From: Sclerodactyla briareus
Taxonomy: Eukaryota > Echinodermata > Holothuroidea > Dendrochirotida > Sclerodactylidae
Assembly: GCA_026419785.1 (NCBI GenBank)
Contig: JAODTK010003455.1
Coordinates: 124,001-188,000 of the forward strand
Direction: 5' to 3'
Length of the DNA stretch: 64,000 nucleotides
Under the pieces are notes generated by a model that was given only the letters and a program-made list of their open reading frames with translations, was not told where the DNA came from and searched no databases. Every line of letters begins with the position of its first letter. Position 1 is the first letter of the stretch. Shown in pieces: positions 36,240 to 47,890 of the stretch. Both the position numbers and the translations under genes were made by a program.

Positions 36240-36535
36240 CTTCGAGGGGGGGGGGGGGGAGGGGGGTGGAGTCGGAACCCAAAGCAAGGTGCGCCCTCAC
36301 CCTCCTATTGGGAGAACCAAATAAGGACATTTATGGGCCATAGACACATGCTGCTTGTCATATTTGCTAAAACAGCTACTGCAAACCTTATATGAACTGC
36401 AAAAAAAGAATCAGTTTGTGTTCAAAAGTTTATTGCCACTTGGGTCACTGGGGGGGGGTGATGACCCCAACTCCCCCCTTCCCACCCCCCTCCCCGGTCC
36501 GGTTGGCCCGGTGGGTACGCCACTGAAGACAAGAG
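36240..36535 (+). repeat. Repeat F, copy 2, inside foldback pair 2
   Basis: It begins with a poly-G tract and follows the block order of 26250-26490. It ends CGGTGGGTACGCCACTG, which looks like a transposon terminus. An isolated foldback unit, GGTTCGATATTCATCATGA, lies just after it at 36550. Confidence 0.7.
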
Positions 36536-39500
36536 GTGGAATTCGTAACGGTTCGATATTCATCATGATTAGCAAGTCGCCAAGGAGGGGCGGGGAAGGG
36601 AGGGATATTGTTGGCATAACCTCAGTGCAGCACTTCTACGGAAATTGACCGTGCCCTATTTTTTTTATATCCGGCCACGTTGTACCTCAGTTTGAAAACT
36701 TCCTGAGGCAACCACACCGAGTACCAAGTACGTTTCCCTTCCTCGAAGAAATCGCCATGGGCTCCCGAAGGAATTTAGGTATGAAATTCGCCCATCGTTT
36801 TATTCCTGCAATCTCACAAAAACCAGAAATAATTTGACGCCGGGAAGAACGTCTCTCCCATTTAAAAAACCATGTGCCCGTCACCAGTCAAGACGGAAGA
36901 CGGGAGAGGCGTCATTCATTTGGAAAAAAAGAAACTATGAATAATGTAATGAAACCAATGGGCGGAAAGGAATGGGTGCATCTCAAATTGCGGGTTTCTG
37001 TGTGTTATAGGGGTTGGGCTTTACATTGGGCTCAGTCCAAGGTACGAGTTCCAATAGTTCAGGTTACCATGGTCGTTTTGAGTTGCATACAGACCACCTG
37101 ACGATTATCCACTGTTTGTAGTGACAGTGGAAATTGTCCGGTCCGAGACACCCCGTGATGGTGTTCACGGTATTTTTGTTTTATGGTTTCACGGTGTATA
37201 TCCACTATTGTTAATCCTGGGGTAAGCATGGAAAGCTGTTAGGTCTGGTTTACTGAGAAAAAAAAAACACCGATCGAGTATAGGTTGAAAATAATGGATA
37301 ATGCTTGGTAAAACAAATGGTTCCCAGGGGGTAAACGTGACAACCAGCGAGACTTGTGATGCGTGAGAGGCGGGCATCTATGCCGCAATGTTGTACATGG
37401 TGGATGTTTGTACGGCTGCGGAACTCCATAGAATATGATCCAAAGGGGCGAAGAGGAATAGGAGCACTGAGCAGGGCAAACTGCAAGGTGTTGTATAGAA
37501 TGAGTCATAGTGAGGCGCCCGGGAACACCCCATATTTGGTCGTCGTGGGCGGATTTTTTGTCCATTCGGCAAAAGTTTGGAAGAGAAAAGTAGAAAGGGA
37601 GAGAGGAAGGGAAAGAAACAGGAAATCGAGTGAAGAAGAGAAGAAGAGCGGATTAACGTGGAAGAGTAGAGGGAGTGTAAACTTTCATCGCATATTAGTC
37701 ATATATCACGAAATATGCCAGCACTCGGGATTCTAACAGAGTGCGATATCACGTGGCTCCACAAATTCTGGCATTCGAAGCCGACTGGGGAAACAGAAGG
37801 CCAATATCTCGGGACTTCGAGATACGCAACGAACATAAGAGATAATCAGCGCACAGAGATCAGACCTAGTTGAAGTGGACGAAAGCACGACGGGGTCAAC
37901 ATGGAGTCCGGCAGCGGGGTTGACAGTAAGTAGGGAGGAAAGTTCGTTAGAAAAAGGATGCCCGACTGGTCTATTTACAACAATTTATTGACATCTCAGT
38001 CCAGTGCTTATAGTCCTAGGGAATAATGAATATGACGTCAAGAGCTGGCTGAGGGGACAATGGGCAACTGCTCGGAGAACCTCTCCTCCATCTTTCACGT
38101 TTTGGGATAGTGTGGCAATCAAAATATAAATAGGACAAGACAAGCGATATGCCTCTCTTCTGCTTAAGACTAGCTGGGGTCACTGCATGCAATCTCTATA
38201 CTGTCTGTAAGAGACGTGCAGCCTGCCGTTGAACTTTTTAACAGTGTAGGAATCCCAGGTGCAGGAGCATAATCCAGGTTGTGGGCGAACAACAAGAGTA
38301 AGTAGAGTAGAGCCTCTCTTGAGTAAGAGCAGCACGTGATAAAAGCCGCCTAAAAAGTAAAAGTTGTGGCTTTCCCTGCACGTGCTGAACACGCAGGTCG
38401 TTTTGAATAGTTATACCGAGGTGGGGAAGATGTTCAGTTTTCTAAGGTGAAGCCCCCCCAAACATTTTGTAAGTCGCAACACTCGGGTTAAGGGTTTTAT
38501 CTTCCCTGTGACTCGCAGATTTGCCATTTGATAGATGATTTCATCCTCACTGCTCTCCAAAATTATTACAAGGACACCGACTCCCCTATACTTCCCCAGC
38601 CTCCTGGTACGTCCTTGGTCGCGTGCGTACCTCTTTGTTATTTCTATAAATGACACCAGTGGTCGTTGTCCACCCCCCCCCCCCTCCCCCACCCACACAC
38701 ACACTGGCCCGCGAATTGATTTTTAAGAATATCGATTATGACTAACGTCAGATTGTCAGATTGCTCATTGGATCACTTGAATATATGTAGCTGACTTGAT
38801 GAGTCGTGGAATGCCTGCCGCTTACCTACGGCAGATTTTTACTGTCCCGGTATATAGGGGTGTTCATGTTTGGAATTAAAAAACCACCTGAAGGGGGAAT
38901 CGGATGCCGTCGGTTTAAAAGAGTTAGGCTTGTTGGGAATGTTTTAAATAATTCAAAATTGAAGCACAATGCAAATATGATGAGGTAGTACAGAGGCGTT
39001 TCTCCGACCCTCCCACACATTGTTACAGCAAGGACTAACGTTCTCTCTTCTAGTGTCTTACATTTATCGCGGTGGGCTATAAATCATGCCCCATAGTGGA
39101 TGTAAGCCTATGACATCACTATCCTGGATCAACCGGAAAAGTTGGTATAAATGTAATGCGGGAAGGTGATATCGCGAGTGCTCACTCTGGGGGTAGCAGG
39201 CGAAGAAGGAGGGGTGAGGTGCAGGTATAGGTCCTCTATCATAACAATCGGGCATACGAATACAGGGTGCTCGGAAATAATGAGAGTGTCCACGATTGCT
39301 GATCATGATGTCCGGAAAACAAAGCGCACAGTCAATGACGCTCTTATGGTCTGATACGCGTGAATGGAGTGGTGTCGGGTGTATTCTACAGGCCAGCGTG
39401 AAACTTTGTTATAAATTAAATAATGTCCAAAGACTGTCCCACGTGCTGCACTAGCCCGCCCCCTCCCCTCCACTCCGCCCATTCGATCAAATGATATACT

Positions 39501-42410
39501 AGGCCTAGCCTAAATGCTTGCTAAAAGTGTCTCCGCCATCACTACTGGTCAACCCCCCCCCCCACGTGTGGACCAGTCACCGTGTTACATCAGCAGCTCC
39601 TCAAAATCCGACCCACACTGCCTATCTCTGGAAAAAGTCATGGGGGGGGGAACATGGCGATACCGGGGGATCCGTCACATTAGTCGTTATAAGGCATGAG
39701 TTCTATTCAATTTCGACATATAATTATGTTGAAATCCTTTGTGAGGACAAATTATCTGCGTCATGAAAGCAAATAAGCTCAGAATTCAGCTCAAAATAGC
39801 ACACGTTACACCTGTTCGTAACATTCAGGCGCGGTTCTTACTAAGACCCCCTAAACAAAATAATATAATACGATCAAGCTCCAGGTAATGATGGGTGCTC
39901 CACTTATTTTCAGGGAAAAACCCCCCCCCCCCAAAAAAAAAAATAATAATAATACAGTCCTCTAAAAACGCCGGCCTTACATGCAGCGGGGCGCAAAGAT
40001 ATCATGTAGTCGGACCCGGTACATTATACGTTTTGCTCTTTTTCTATTTCAATTTTCTGTTGATCGGTTGTGGAGCCAATGATTGTACGGAGACTTTGTA
40101 ATCGTGTATTGATTATGCTTAATTCCGACGAGTTCGTTGTCTGGCGTGGAATTACACTGTGGGCGCACAAACCGCAGGGATGGATGGATAGTATATATCC
40201 CCACGTTTTAGCAGCGCTCCTATGACTTCAACATTAACACTGAGTAATTCTAGTTCCAAAAGCAGCACCCCAGCCAACTTTTTCACATGCATGTGCTCCA
40301 CTGCCATGATGATCCACACAGGATTCACATTTTTTCTGCCCTATCTGTACAACCGCATATTCGTTATGTGCATTCTGTAAAACTTGGAAAAAAATCAATA
40401 AGGAAGGTGAATGAAATTTTCCATGGAGTGGGTCCCCAACGAACGTCCATCGCCCATATAGGAAGAAACAGTACAGCAAGGTGTTCATAATTAAGAAACC
40501 AATATTTAGGGAAACCCAATCACAGGCTTCAGTGCAGTTGCCCTAATCACTTGAGACCGAGAACTCGAATAGCGCAATTCGGGGGAAGGGAAGAATGGAG
40601 AGATCGAGTTGAGATAAAAAAAAGAGAAAGAAATGTTTCCCAAAATATTTACTACTGAGTGCCAACAAAAATAGTGTTTCTTTATAGGTACTGTAGGCTA
40701 CATGAAATTCAATTGAATTTAGCCAAACTTTTTTGAGATTGGTTATTCTAATCGGATAATAACAATTTAGCCCACTATGTCAATGTTATCCCCCGTCAAA
40801 AAACTATGGCTGCGCTACGCATCAGATGTCAAATAGGTCGGGGGAAACAGGAAGTGTATTCCCTTGCCATCTAGGAGCCTTTCCCCCAAAATTTTGTGTA
40901 CGCTACGCGCCAAATGACTGGCTTCCGATCAGATAGTAATCGCCGACTGTATAAAATATCTATCCCTCTCTTCCAGCGTCACCCTGCTATTTCAAACGGG
41001 TGTCACATTATTCACATATCGTCACGTTGCCGGTCAGATATTAAGGGCTAAGCCTGAGGGGGTTCCTAGTCCTCCACATGTTCACGTAAAGTATTAATTG
41101 CAGTGGGTGACTTTTTATTAGCTTGTATCATTGACGGACATACTCTTTCAAAAAAAAAAAATTGCAAATCCCAATGTTTGCAGTAGCCAGCAAGGTATAT
41201 ACGGCGGTCGGCGTGGTATGAAAAGTAAAAAAATCTCGGGGTACGCTACGCGCCAACCAATGGTGTCGCTCCGCCTTAGATACTCAATCGCAGTTCCACT
41301 TTGTCTCTTTCTCCTCAAACCGGATCACGTCAGAGAGAGGGGGCTGAATACAGAATTCTTAACTGTCTGTATAGGAGGAAAAAAAAAAAAAGGCTGCCCA
41401 AGGAGGGAGATCATTGCAAAAAAGTGCACTGCTCTTGGCAAGGAGGACGCGAAGCCACGGCCAATGCGTTCATTACTGCCGAACAAAAGAGATGAAGACA
41501 TATTGGCATATGCATCAAGGTTATCAGCCTGATATATGAATGCCACTCGTTCATTGAAGGAGGAGAATGCACAAGCTCATAAACATCAATTATTCGAAAA
41601 CACCACCCTCACGTTAGATCACAGATTCCAGTTAGAGTGCTTCGATCATTTTTGTTTTTAGTTATGCCACCCCGAGCAGGCACGTAGTTTTTAAACGATA
41701 GTGTAAGTATAAACGGCTCTGCCACAGGCTTCAGTGAGGGGGCAGTTCTGGCGTCCTGGGAAGGTGTGAAACCCTAAAATATTCTCCGCGCCAACCACAT
41801 GGTGGCGTGCTCCGTTGAACCGCGCCTCCGGGTTGACAAAACCTGCATACGCCCCTGAATGTGTTATATTCTCAGGGATGGGGTCTCGAATCAATAAAAA
41901 AGTGCCCACTGCAACTAAAAACAAGTTTTATCACCAATAACAAAAAGATGGGAGAGGTGGGGGGTGGAGGGAATAATATATTTTTTCACCTCTCCGATTG
42001 AAGTCGTTACCCGCCTTACACCTACCCGCTGTTGGCGAATTTGATTTTTTTTCGAACTTCCCTATTAAACTACCGTGTTTTTTCGCTTCCATAGGGCCTA
42101 GATGACATTTCGTGCCAATTATGGGTAGGGTTAACTTTATATTTATTAGGAATATGATTTTTTATATAATGAGCCGCGACTTTGAGTTGCCTATAGAAGA
42201 AATGTTGGAATGTTTACGGAAGATGCGATGATGAGGTCAAACCTAATATGTGAAGGTGGCAAGCAATTAAAAAAATATGGAATAGTTGAAAAACCATAGT
42301 TCTAGAGGCCACGGAGGAGGAATTCAGCTGCCAATTTTTGTGCCAGGGAAATGATTCCGGGATCGTGGTGTCTAGACCTCAACATTTCATGCTGAGCTAT
42401 GCGCCAACTT
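36536..42410. other. Interior between the two inverted arrays
   Basis: About 5.9 kb with no recognised protein. The longest frames are 37356-37736 (+, 126 codons, basic C-terminus) and 38411-38704 (-, 97 codons, with EITKRYARDQGRTRRLGKYR and SSEDEIIYQMANLRVTG). Both are unassigned and without splice evidence. A motif, TACGCTACGCGCCAA or close variants, recurs at about 40814, 40900, 41242 and 42396. A short fragment at about 41790-41857 ends in CATACGCCCCTG. The base composition is less AT-rich than the flanking intron. Confidence 0.45.
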
Positions 42411-42424
42411 TTGGTCCATAGGAT

Positions 42425-42660
42425 ATCGGGAACCTTTTTTTTATATTATGAATATCAAACCTTTGTTCCTATTATGATATCGCAACCTTTTTTTCTATAT
42501 GTTATATCGAACCTTATGGATTATGACCCCCTTTTATTATGAATAGCGAACCGTTATTTCCATTATGAATTACGAACCTTTTTTTCGAAAATTTGCACGT
42601 TATGAATTACGACCTTATAATAATGACCCTTATGGATATCGAACCTTATGGATATCGAGC
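42425..42660 (-). repeat. Foldback pair 2, right array
   Basis: The inverted counterpart of 35793-36215: ATTATGAATATCAAACC, TATTATGATATCGCAACC, TTATGAATTACGAACC and CTTATGGATATCGAACC units. It carries the ATATCGAACC variant of the left array, not the AACGGACC variant of foldback 1. Confidence 0.8.
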
Positions 42661-42763
42661 GACCCCGTATAACCTATCACCATAACTGCATCTGCCATAG
42701 TTTAGAATTCAGTTATTAATACCAATAAGCCATGGAAATATGGATGGATACTGTTCACTTGAT

Positions 42764-43739
42764 CAGGGGCGTAGCGAAGGGTTGATGATTGGGGGGGTGT
42801 GGAGATTATGTTTTCTGGTGCAATATTTTCAGTAAAATTGGGCGTTCAGTAATTACTCGACCCCGCTCACACCAGTACCGACGTGTTCAGTTTGGAACTT
42901 GGAAATTCTGCCCGAATTCTAGACAGTGCCTGATTTTTACTGCAGCTCCGGAGTAAGAAGCAGACCACTGAAACACAATGCGCGCGGAACGTGCAAAAAT
43001 TTGACACTTCAATGGGGCAATTGATCGAATTGTCGGCCACTTGGTACAAATTTAGACAATCTTCCCACTTCTACATTTAATAGGATATCTCTAACCAGAT
43101 TCCGTGCCCAAAGTTTGGTTTTTTTCTGCTGCCCGAATTTGTTTTATTCTCAAAAAACACAAAACTGGGGGGGGGATGCCCTCTATCTCTCGCCTTGTAC
43201 TCAGCTAGGCCGCTCGCATGATTCCCGCCTAAAACCGACTGTTTCAGTTCCAATTTTTTTTTAAAGAACTGTCAATCTCATGAAAAAGAAAATGTCAACA
43301 AAAAACGCTAACATCCTTTAATTTCCCCCGTTGCCGCATTGCCGACAGAGACTCGTTCCACTCGTCCAATTACACTGTCGGCGACAGGCCGTCACAATCT
43401 AAATTTTGCCGACGTGCCATTCTCTTGCCGACGCTGAATGGGCCAATTAGATGAAGAGCCAAAAGTCGAAATAGCCGATAACAAAGTTGGGCTTCCGTTT
43501 TTTTCCTTTCTATTTCACTTTCCATTCCCTGTCTCCTCTTCACTCCCTTACTTCTCTTTCCTTTCCCCTCCCCTCTTCCTTCTTTTCCTCCTCTCCTCTT
43601 TCCCTCTGCTTCTCCTCCTCTCCTCTCCTCCTCTTCTTTAATTCCTCTTTCCCCTCTTTGCCGACAGACCGAAAATTGCCGACGGCAAACACCCCCCACA
43701 CCCCCCCGCCCCCCCCCCCCCCTGCTCGCTACGGCCCTG
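42764..43739. mobile_element. hAT-type non-autonomous element with perfect 8-bp target duplication
   Basis: The left end is CAGGGGCGTAGCGAAGGG. The reverse complement of the right end is CAGGGCCGTAGCGAGCAGGG. The flanks are identical 8-mers CACTTGAT at 42756-42763 and 43740-43747, which is decisive for a transposition event and typical of hAT insertions. It is 976 bp with no transposase frame. The right half carries several TTGCCGAC motifs and a polypyrimidine tract. Confidence 0.9.
43496..43665 (+). repeat. Polypyrimidine tract of about 170 bp
   Basis: Nearly uninterrupted C/T on the + strand (CCTCTCCTCTTTCCCTCTGC-type sequence), inside the hAT-type element. Long purine/pyrimidine asymmetry of this kind can adopt triplex DNA. 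The overlapping long open frames are composition artefacts. Confidence 0.85.
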
Positions 43740-43924
43740 CACTTGATCTTTTGTGAATGGGCCAAAAAATGAAACTACAGCTGGAACAGGTCTTCCAGCT
43801 TTCACAGTTTCTGTTCGGCCAGCACTGATTGCTAAGATTGTGTCAGATTGCTGGTCAACCAGTCCCCAACGTATGTATCTGGCACTGCCACAAATACATA
43901 CATATATCATTTACCTTCAGAGTG

Positions 43925-44050
43925 GGAAACTTAAAAAATAGAGGGAGCTGTTTGAATACAGAGAATATATGATCACCCATTGTAATGGCAGGCACACCCT
44001 ATATCAGCCACAGACAACTTTGGTGCCATGAAATATGCAGTGTTTACAAC
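43925..44050 (+). repeat. Short interspersed repeat (family E), copy 2
   Basis: AAATAGAGGGAGCTGT, AGAGAATATATG, TGTAATGGCAGGCACACC and CAGCCACAGACAACTT match 29755-29860 in order. Confidence 0.7.
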
Positions 44051-44850
44051 TTTCGAGATAGAGGGCGCTCATCTTGTATTCAAATAGTGACAGTGCCAGG
44101 ATTCCATACTATATGACCCATTACATTGTAATAATACATTGCGAATAAATGTGTTAGGTGAATAAAGTTGTAGGATCTGCCACCATTACTATGTTATAAA
44201 GCATTTTCCAGTTGAAAACAGTGACAGGTTATCCCTTTTTGTTACTGCAGGAATGGGATGCCCCAGGCCTATTTCTTATATAAGGGGCATATTGACTATA
44301 TAAAATGTATGTAGGGGAGTGGGAGCAAGATGCTTTGAGAAATTATGATATGGGGAAAGAGAGGTTATGCAGTTTCAATAAGAGGAAGGGGCTTGGTGAA
44401 ATCTGGAGCAGTGGGGAACAGCAAACTGTGAAGTCTGCTTCTGTTCTGGGCCTATTTCCTTCCATGTATATCACATAAGTTATTTTGGTCAGTTTTTATT
44501 AGTTTTTGAAACTTCTTACACATCATGTTTGAACTCAGTGAAGACCAGAACCAGGTGCAGAATAATGCAATGCATTTACTTTTAGGCACTGGCCTAATTA
44601 TGGGCCTAGGTATATTTTTGGTAATATATTTGATAATTATCAATTCATGCAAGGCCTATAAAGTAAATGGAAATCCCCTCATTTTCTACAGATATTTTGC
44701 ATATACTCCCTCGCTCCATTCATTTACGTTTCTCTTTCTGCGAGATCCGACTAGACAAATAGCCCCCCTCCTGGCCCCAGTCTCTCTCCCTCTCAAATGT
44801 CACAAATATTAAAAAATGTGGTAACTTCTGTTTTACCTATACATTACTAG
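44051..44850 (+). other. SPAG16 intron 4, 3' end
   Basis: AT-rich sequence ending at the acceptor ACATTACTAG. The frame at 44525-44812 (95 codons) has a hydrophobic stretch but no recognised family and no link to the next exon. Confidence 0.4.
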
Positions 44851-44957
44851 CAAAAGCGAAAGACACGTATGTGAAGCTCCGGAAGGAACGTGACTTTCAC
44901 CGCGATGCACCACAAGAGGGTTGTTCAAGAAAGAATAAACTTATTGAGGATATCAAG
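44851..44957 (+). CDS. SPAG16: SPAG16 exon 5: KERDFHR coiled-coil segment
   Basis: It reads AKAKDTYVKLRKERDFHR, then NKLIEDIK, matching the SPAG16 core KERDFHRMHHKR and VQEKNKLINDLK. Between the two blocks about ten residues read in the wrong frame (DAPQEGCSRK). One extra G near 44912 and one missing A near 44933 restore the family sequence, so two compensating indels leave the exon open. The donor should follow IK, but the sequence there is AAG|ATAAGT, lacking the GT. It may be a base error or a true mutation. Confidence 0.9.
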
Positions 44958-45276
44958 ATAAGTTATGAATGGGAGGGGGGTGTATTAGGGGGCAGGTGCA
45001 ATGGGTGTGGTGCAGACATATAGCTCTCCACAAATCTCTGATATCATGCATTGCAATGGATTCTGGGATTGAAGTGAGATTGAATGACCAATTATGGTCA
45101 ATACTTAGTTGCATCATCGATCTCCTTCAAGTCCCACAATGCATTGATGTAAACAAACCACCCAGGTTAGTGTCCGGAGTATTTTGTCCAAGAATGTTAG
45201 CAACCAAACGCTCTGCAGAACAGGTCTCATTGACTATTTTAACTAGTTATTCTCAAGCCAGACAATATTTTCATGA

Positions 45277-45540
45277 TTGTGAGTGCACATGCTCCACCAC
45301 TGAATAGTTCAGGGTGCTATTTTAAAAACGTCATTAATCCTCGAAAAGCAACAATCATTTCAATCCTCTCGGTGTTATTGTGACCAGTATGCGGGGGAAA
45401 TCTATAAAGTTTGTGCTGGTGGGTGTGTAGTTTTCCATCAGGGGAGTTCAATATTGTTTATGCACAACTGTTATGTGAAACCTGCGGCCAATGTACCCCT
45501 ATGACCTTCGGCACAATAGAATGACAGCTTATAAATCGTA
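45277..45540 (+). repeat. Interspersed repeat (family C), copy 3, diverged
   Basis: GAGTGCACATGCTCCACCACTGAA, TTCAGGGTGCTA and AAGTTTGTGCTGGTGGG keep the order seen in copies 1 and 2. It continues through GACCTTCGGCACA to near exon 6. Confidence 0.6.
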
Positions 45541-45583
45541 CAGTCGTAACCATGGAAAAGGCCTTATTGTTGGGTCCCTCCAG

Positions 45584-45701
45584 GTTGAAGAGACACTACG
45601 CCTCATATGAGCCCACTCTGACTCAGCTGAAGCAGAAGTATGAGACGGCCATGAAGTGAGAAGATGCTATCTAAGCTCGATAGGGACAGGGCTGTCTCCA
45701 G
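45584..45701 (+). CDS. SPAG16: SPAG16 exon 6: HYASYEPT coiled-coil segment
   Basis: It has an acceptor CCCTCCAG and a donor CCAG|GTGGCA. It reads LKRHYASYEPTLTQLKQKYE, matching the SPAG16 segment LKLHYASYEPTI. After MK the frame meets TGA at 45656-45658. Removing one T gives KEKMLSKLDRDRAVS, the counterpart of KEKMLTSLERDKVVG. It therefore carries a single-base insertion relative to the family. Confidence 0.9.
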
Positions 45702-45705
45702 GTGG

Positions 45706-45960
45706 CATATTCAGTGGTTGCACGTGTAGAGCATCAGCTTACCCCCTGGGAAAATAAGAGTTCAACAAAATCAATCCGCTGGTGGTCATACCAAAGACCT
45801 TTGGAAGTGGAACCTGTTGGCTCACAACTGAGTGGCTCAGCACGAGGAGAACAGAGTATGGAAAATGAAGCGTAGACAATTCACATGCCTGCATTCTGCG
45901 TTGATCACCCCCCGCCCACCCCTCCACACCAGGACACACCAAGGAGGGCAATGCCTTATT
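45706..45960 (+). mobile_element. tRNA-derived SINE (family S1), copy 2
   Basis: It starts a few bases after the exon 6 donor. The head is diverged (AGTGGTTGCACGTGTAGAGC), but the body keeps GTCATACCAAAGACC, GGAACCTGTTGGCTC, ACTGAGTGGCTCAGCACGAGG and a CACCCC(C) block, as in 19839-20110. Confidence 0.7.
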
Positions 45961-47369
45961 TTTCTCCCGTGTTCCTGGTGAAGGAATCTGCAGCTGACAG
46001 AAGTGCAGTATCCTCTGGCCAGCATCATGCCTGCCCAGCTCACCAGCACTCATAGCCACTGACATCACTCAGTGTGATCTCGTGCCTGTGACCACCAACT
46101 GGTCGACAGTCAATGTTATGTTGAGTGATAACATGCCGTGACTGAGCAGAAGTCAAATCGTTGGAGGAAGTCCCAACTTGACAGATTCAATCCTCCCCTA
46201 TACTCAACGCATAATGGGTTAGACTATGATCCCATAGAGGCAGATGCAGGGTGTGGAGATGATGAAGTGGTAAATTTGCATATTTTTTGAATAACAATAT
46301 TCTTACAAGGAGGATAAACGCTGTGGGCGGAAAGACTAAATATGCAGTTGCTCATGCATATGTACGTTACTAGCTTTTGGGGTCAGATATTCTTTAGATT
46401 CCATTTGTGGTGTTCAGCATTAATTGATTATAGGTTTGGATTTTATGAGATTGATTTTGGCATGTATGGAGTATATATCCATCTCTTCAAACTGATACAA
46501 ACATATTTAGACACTTTTCCTTGTCTGTACTCACATGAAGTTGACATGTTCGAAGCCGATATGTGGCATCCTCCTCCCCACCTATGACCCAAGCCTAACG
46601 CGCTAACAAACCCTTTCAGTCCATGGGTAGGTGTGGCCTACCATCTGACTAATTGTAATATATGTGATATAGGCGTCTGCACCTATTACAGACGCTCCAA
46701 AGCTTTGACAGGGTAATTAAGCAGCGAATTTGATTCATTTTCTTTACCTTGATTGGAATCACTGTGGTGACAGGTGTGAATATTCTGGAGATGAACCTTG
46801 AAGTCTTTGCGGTCACAATGTTAATCAGTCACTTTGTGACCCAACACGACGCATTGATAGTGCTCTCTCTCCACGTGGGTAGGATGTCTGACTGACGCAG
46901 TTGTGGGACACTTGGAGTGATAGGCCAAATTATCAGCAATCATCGTCAAACCAGGTTTGTTCAATTACAACACTCATGCAACAGATTTTCTTTGAACTAG
47001 CACGTAAAAGAGGACACTCCAATTTTGGAGGTTCTAGCATAATGCCTGTCTTGGGAAATTTTCAATTTACTTTTGAGAAATTGATTTTTGTGAGTTCTCT
47101 ATTCAGATCCCATCATAGTTTATTTGGTATCAGAAGGGATCCCTCTTCACCCTGACCCCCGCGCCCCCTGTTTTGGGGGGGGACTTCACAAGTTTATCAT
47201 GATGCCATTTGTGGCCCCTCGGATTGGCTGAAATTCATTCTGGGAGTTTTGGCCTTCCATGATGTAATAATTGAATCTATCAAAGGCAAGCCAAATTCAC
47301 ATGACCATCTAACCCTCTACACCTAAAAAATGACAATTTAGGAAACAAGCCAATTCACGTCCATTACAG
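45961..47369 (+). other. SPAG16 intron 6, remainder
   Basis: No element or gene was recognised apart from a poly-G run at 47172-47181. Confidence 0.4.
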
Positions 47370-47587
47370 GTGTCTGGTCTGCAGGCCACCCTCAGAAACC
47401 TAATGCTCTGAGACTCTGGACTCACGAGGACAGACCCAGAGGAGGCGGAGGACTGATGTAGCATCTGGTACCGGGCCGACACAGTCAGCAGTGAGGAACG
47501 CCAGAGAGGGCAGCACACGTCAGAGGGAGGTTATCGACAAGACCAACCTCGACGTGACCAGTCAGGAGCTGCTCGGCAGTCCCAAAC
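47370..47587 (+). CDS. SPAG16: SPAG16 exon 7: end of coiled coil and linker
   Basis: It has an acceptor GTCCATTACAG and a donor AAAC|GTGAGT. It opens VSGLQATLRNL, matching ISGLQETLKKL. A TGA follows at 47409-47411 in that frame. From 47404 a +1 frame stays open to the donor and ends TNLDVTSQELLGSPK, which resembles the linker NLNVSKESLSPAK before the WD40 domain. One indel near 47400 therefore separates the halves. The first base does not keep phase with exon 6, which suggests a further missing G at the acceptor. Confidence 0.8.
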
Positions 47588-47890
47588 GTGAGTGCTGTCA
47601 TGGGTCTTGGTATTTGTTTTTTCTAGCCTCGAGATATGGGTTTCGATTTCAATGATTTCTCTAGGTGATGGGGGGGGGGGAGGGGAATGGGAAATATGAT
47701 TTCAAACCTCTGTGAATTGCTCTTTGCAACAAAGATAAAATATTCTTTTATTCTGTCGTGTCCCTGTGAAAGTGTTCATCATCATCATCCTGTTTTACCT
47801 GAATTATCCCACGCCCCTGGTGGGTTCATTGTCTGCTTTGTTATGTTCCAATCATGTCCATCATTCATTTTATCCTGGTTTATTCCACAG

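Noticed and set aside
41674-41857. Short element between CAGGCACGTAG and CATACGCCCCTG
   Set aside because: The termini resemble hAT-type ends, but no target duplication is present. It may be a fragment.
43370-43910. Long frames on both strands over the polypyrimidine tract
   Set aside because: Composition artefact of a C/T repeat (poly Glu-Gly-Arg or Ser-Pro-Leu translations).
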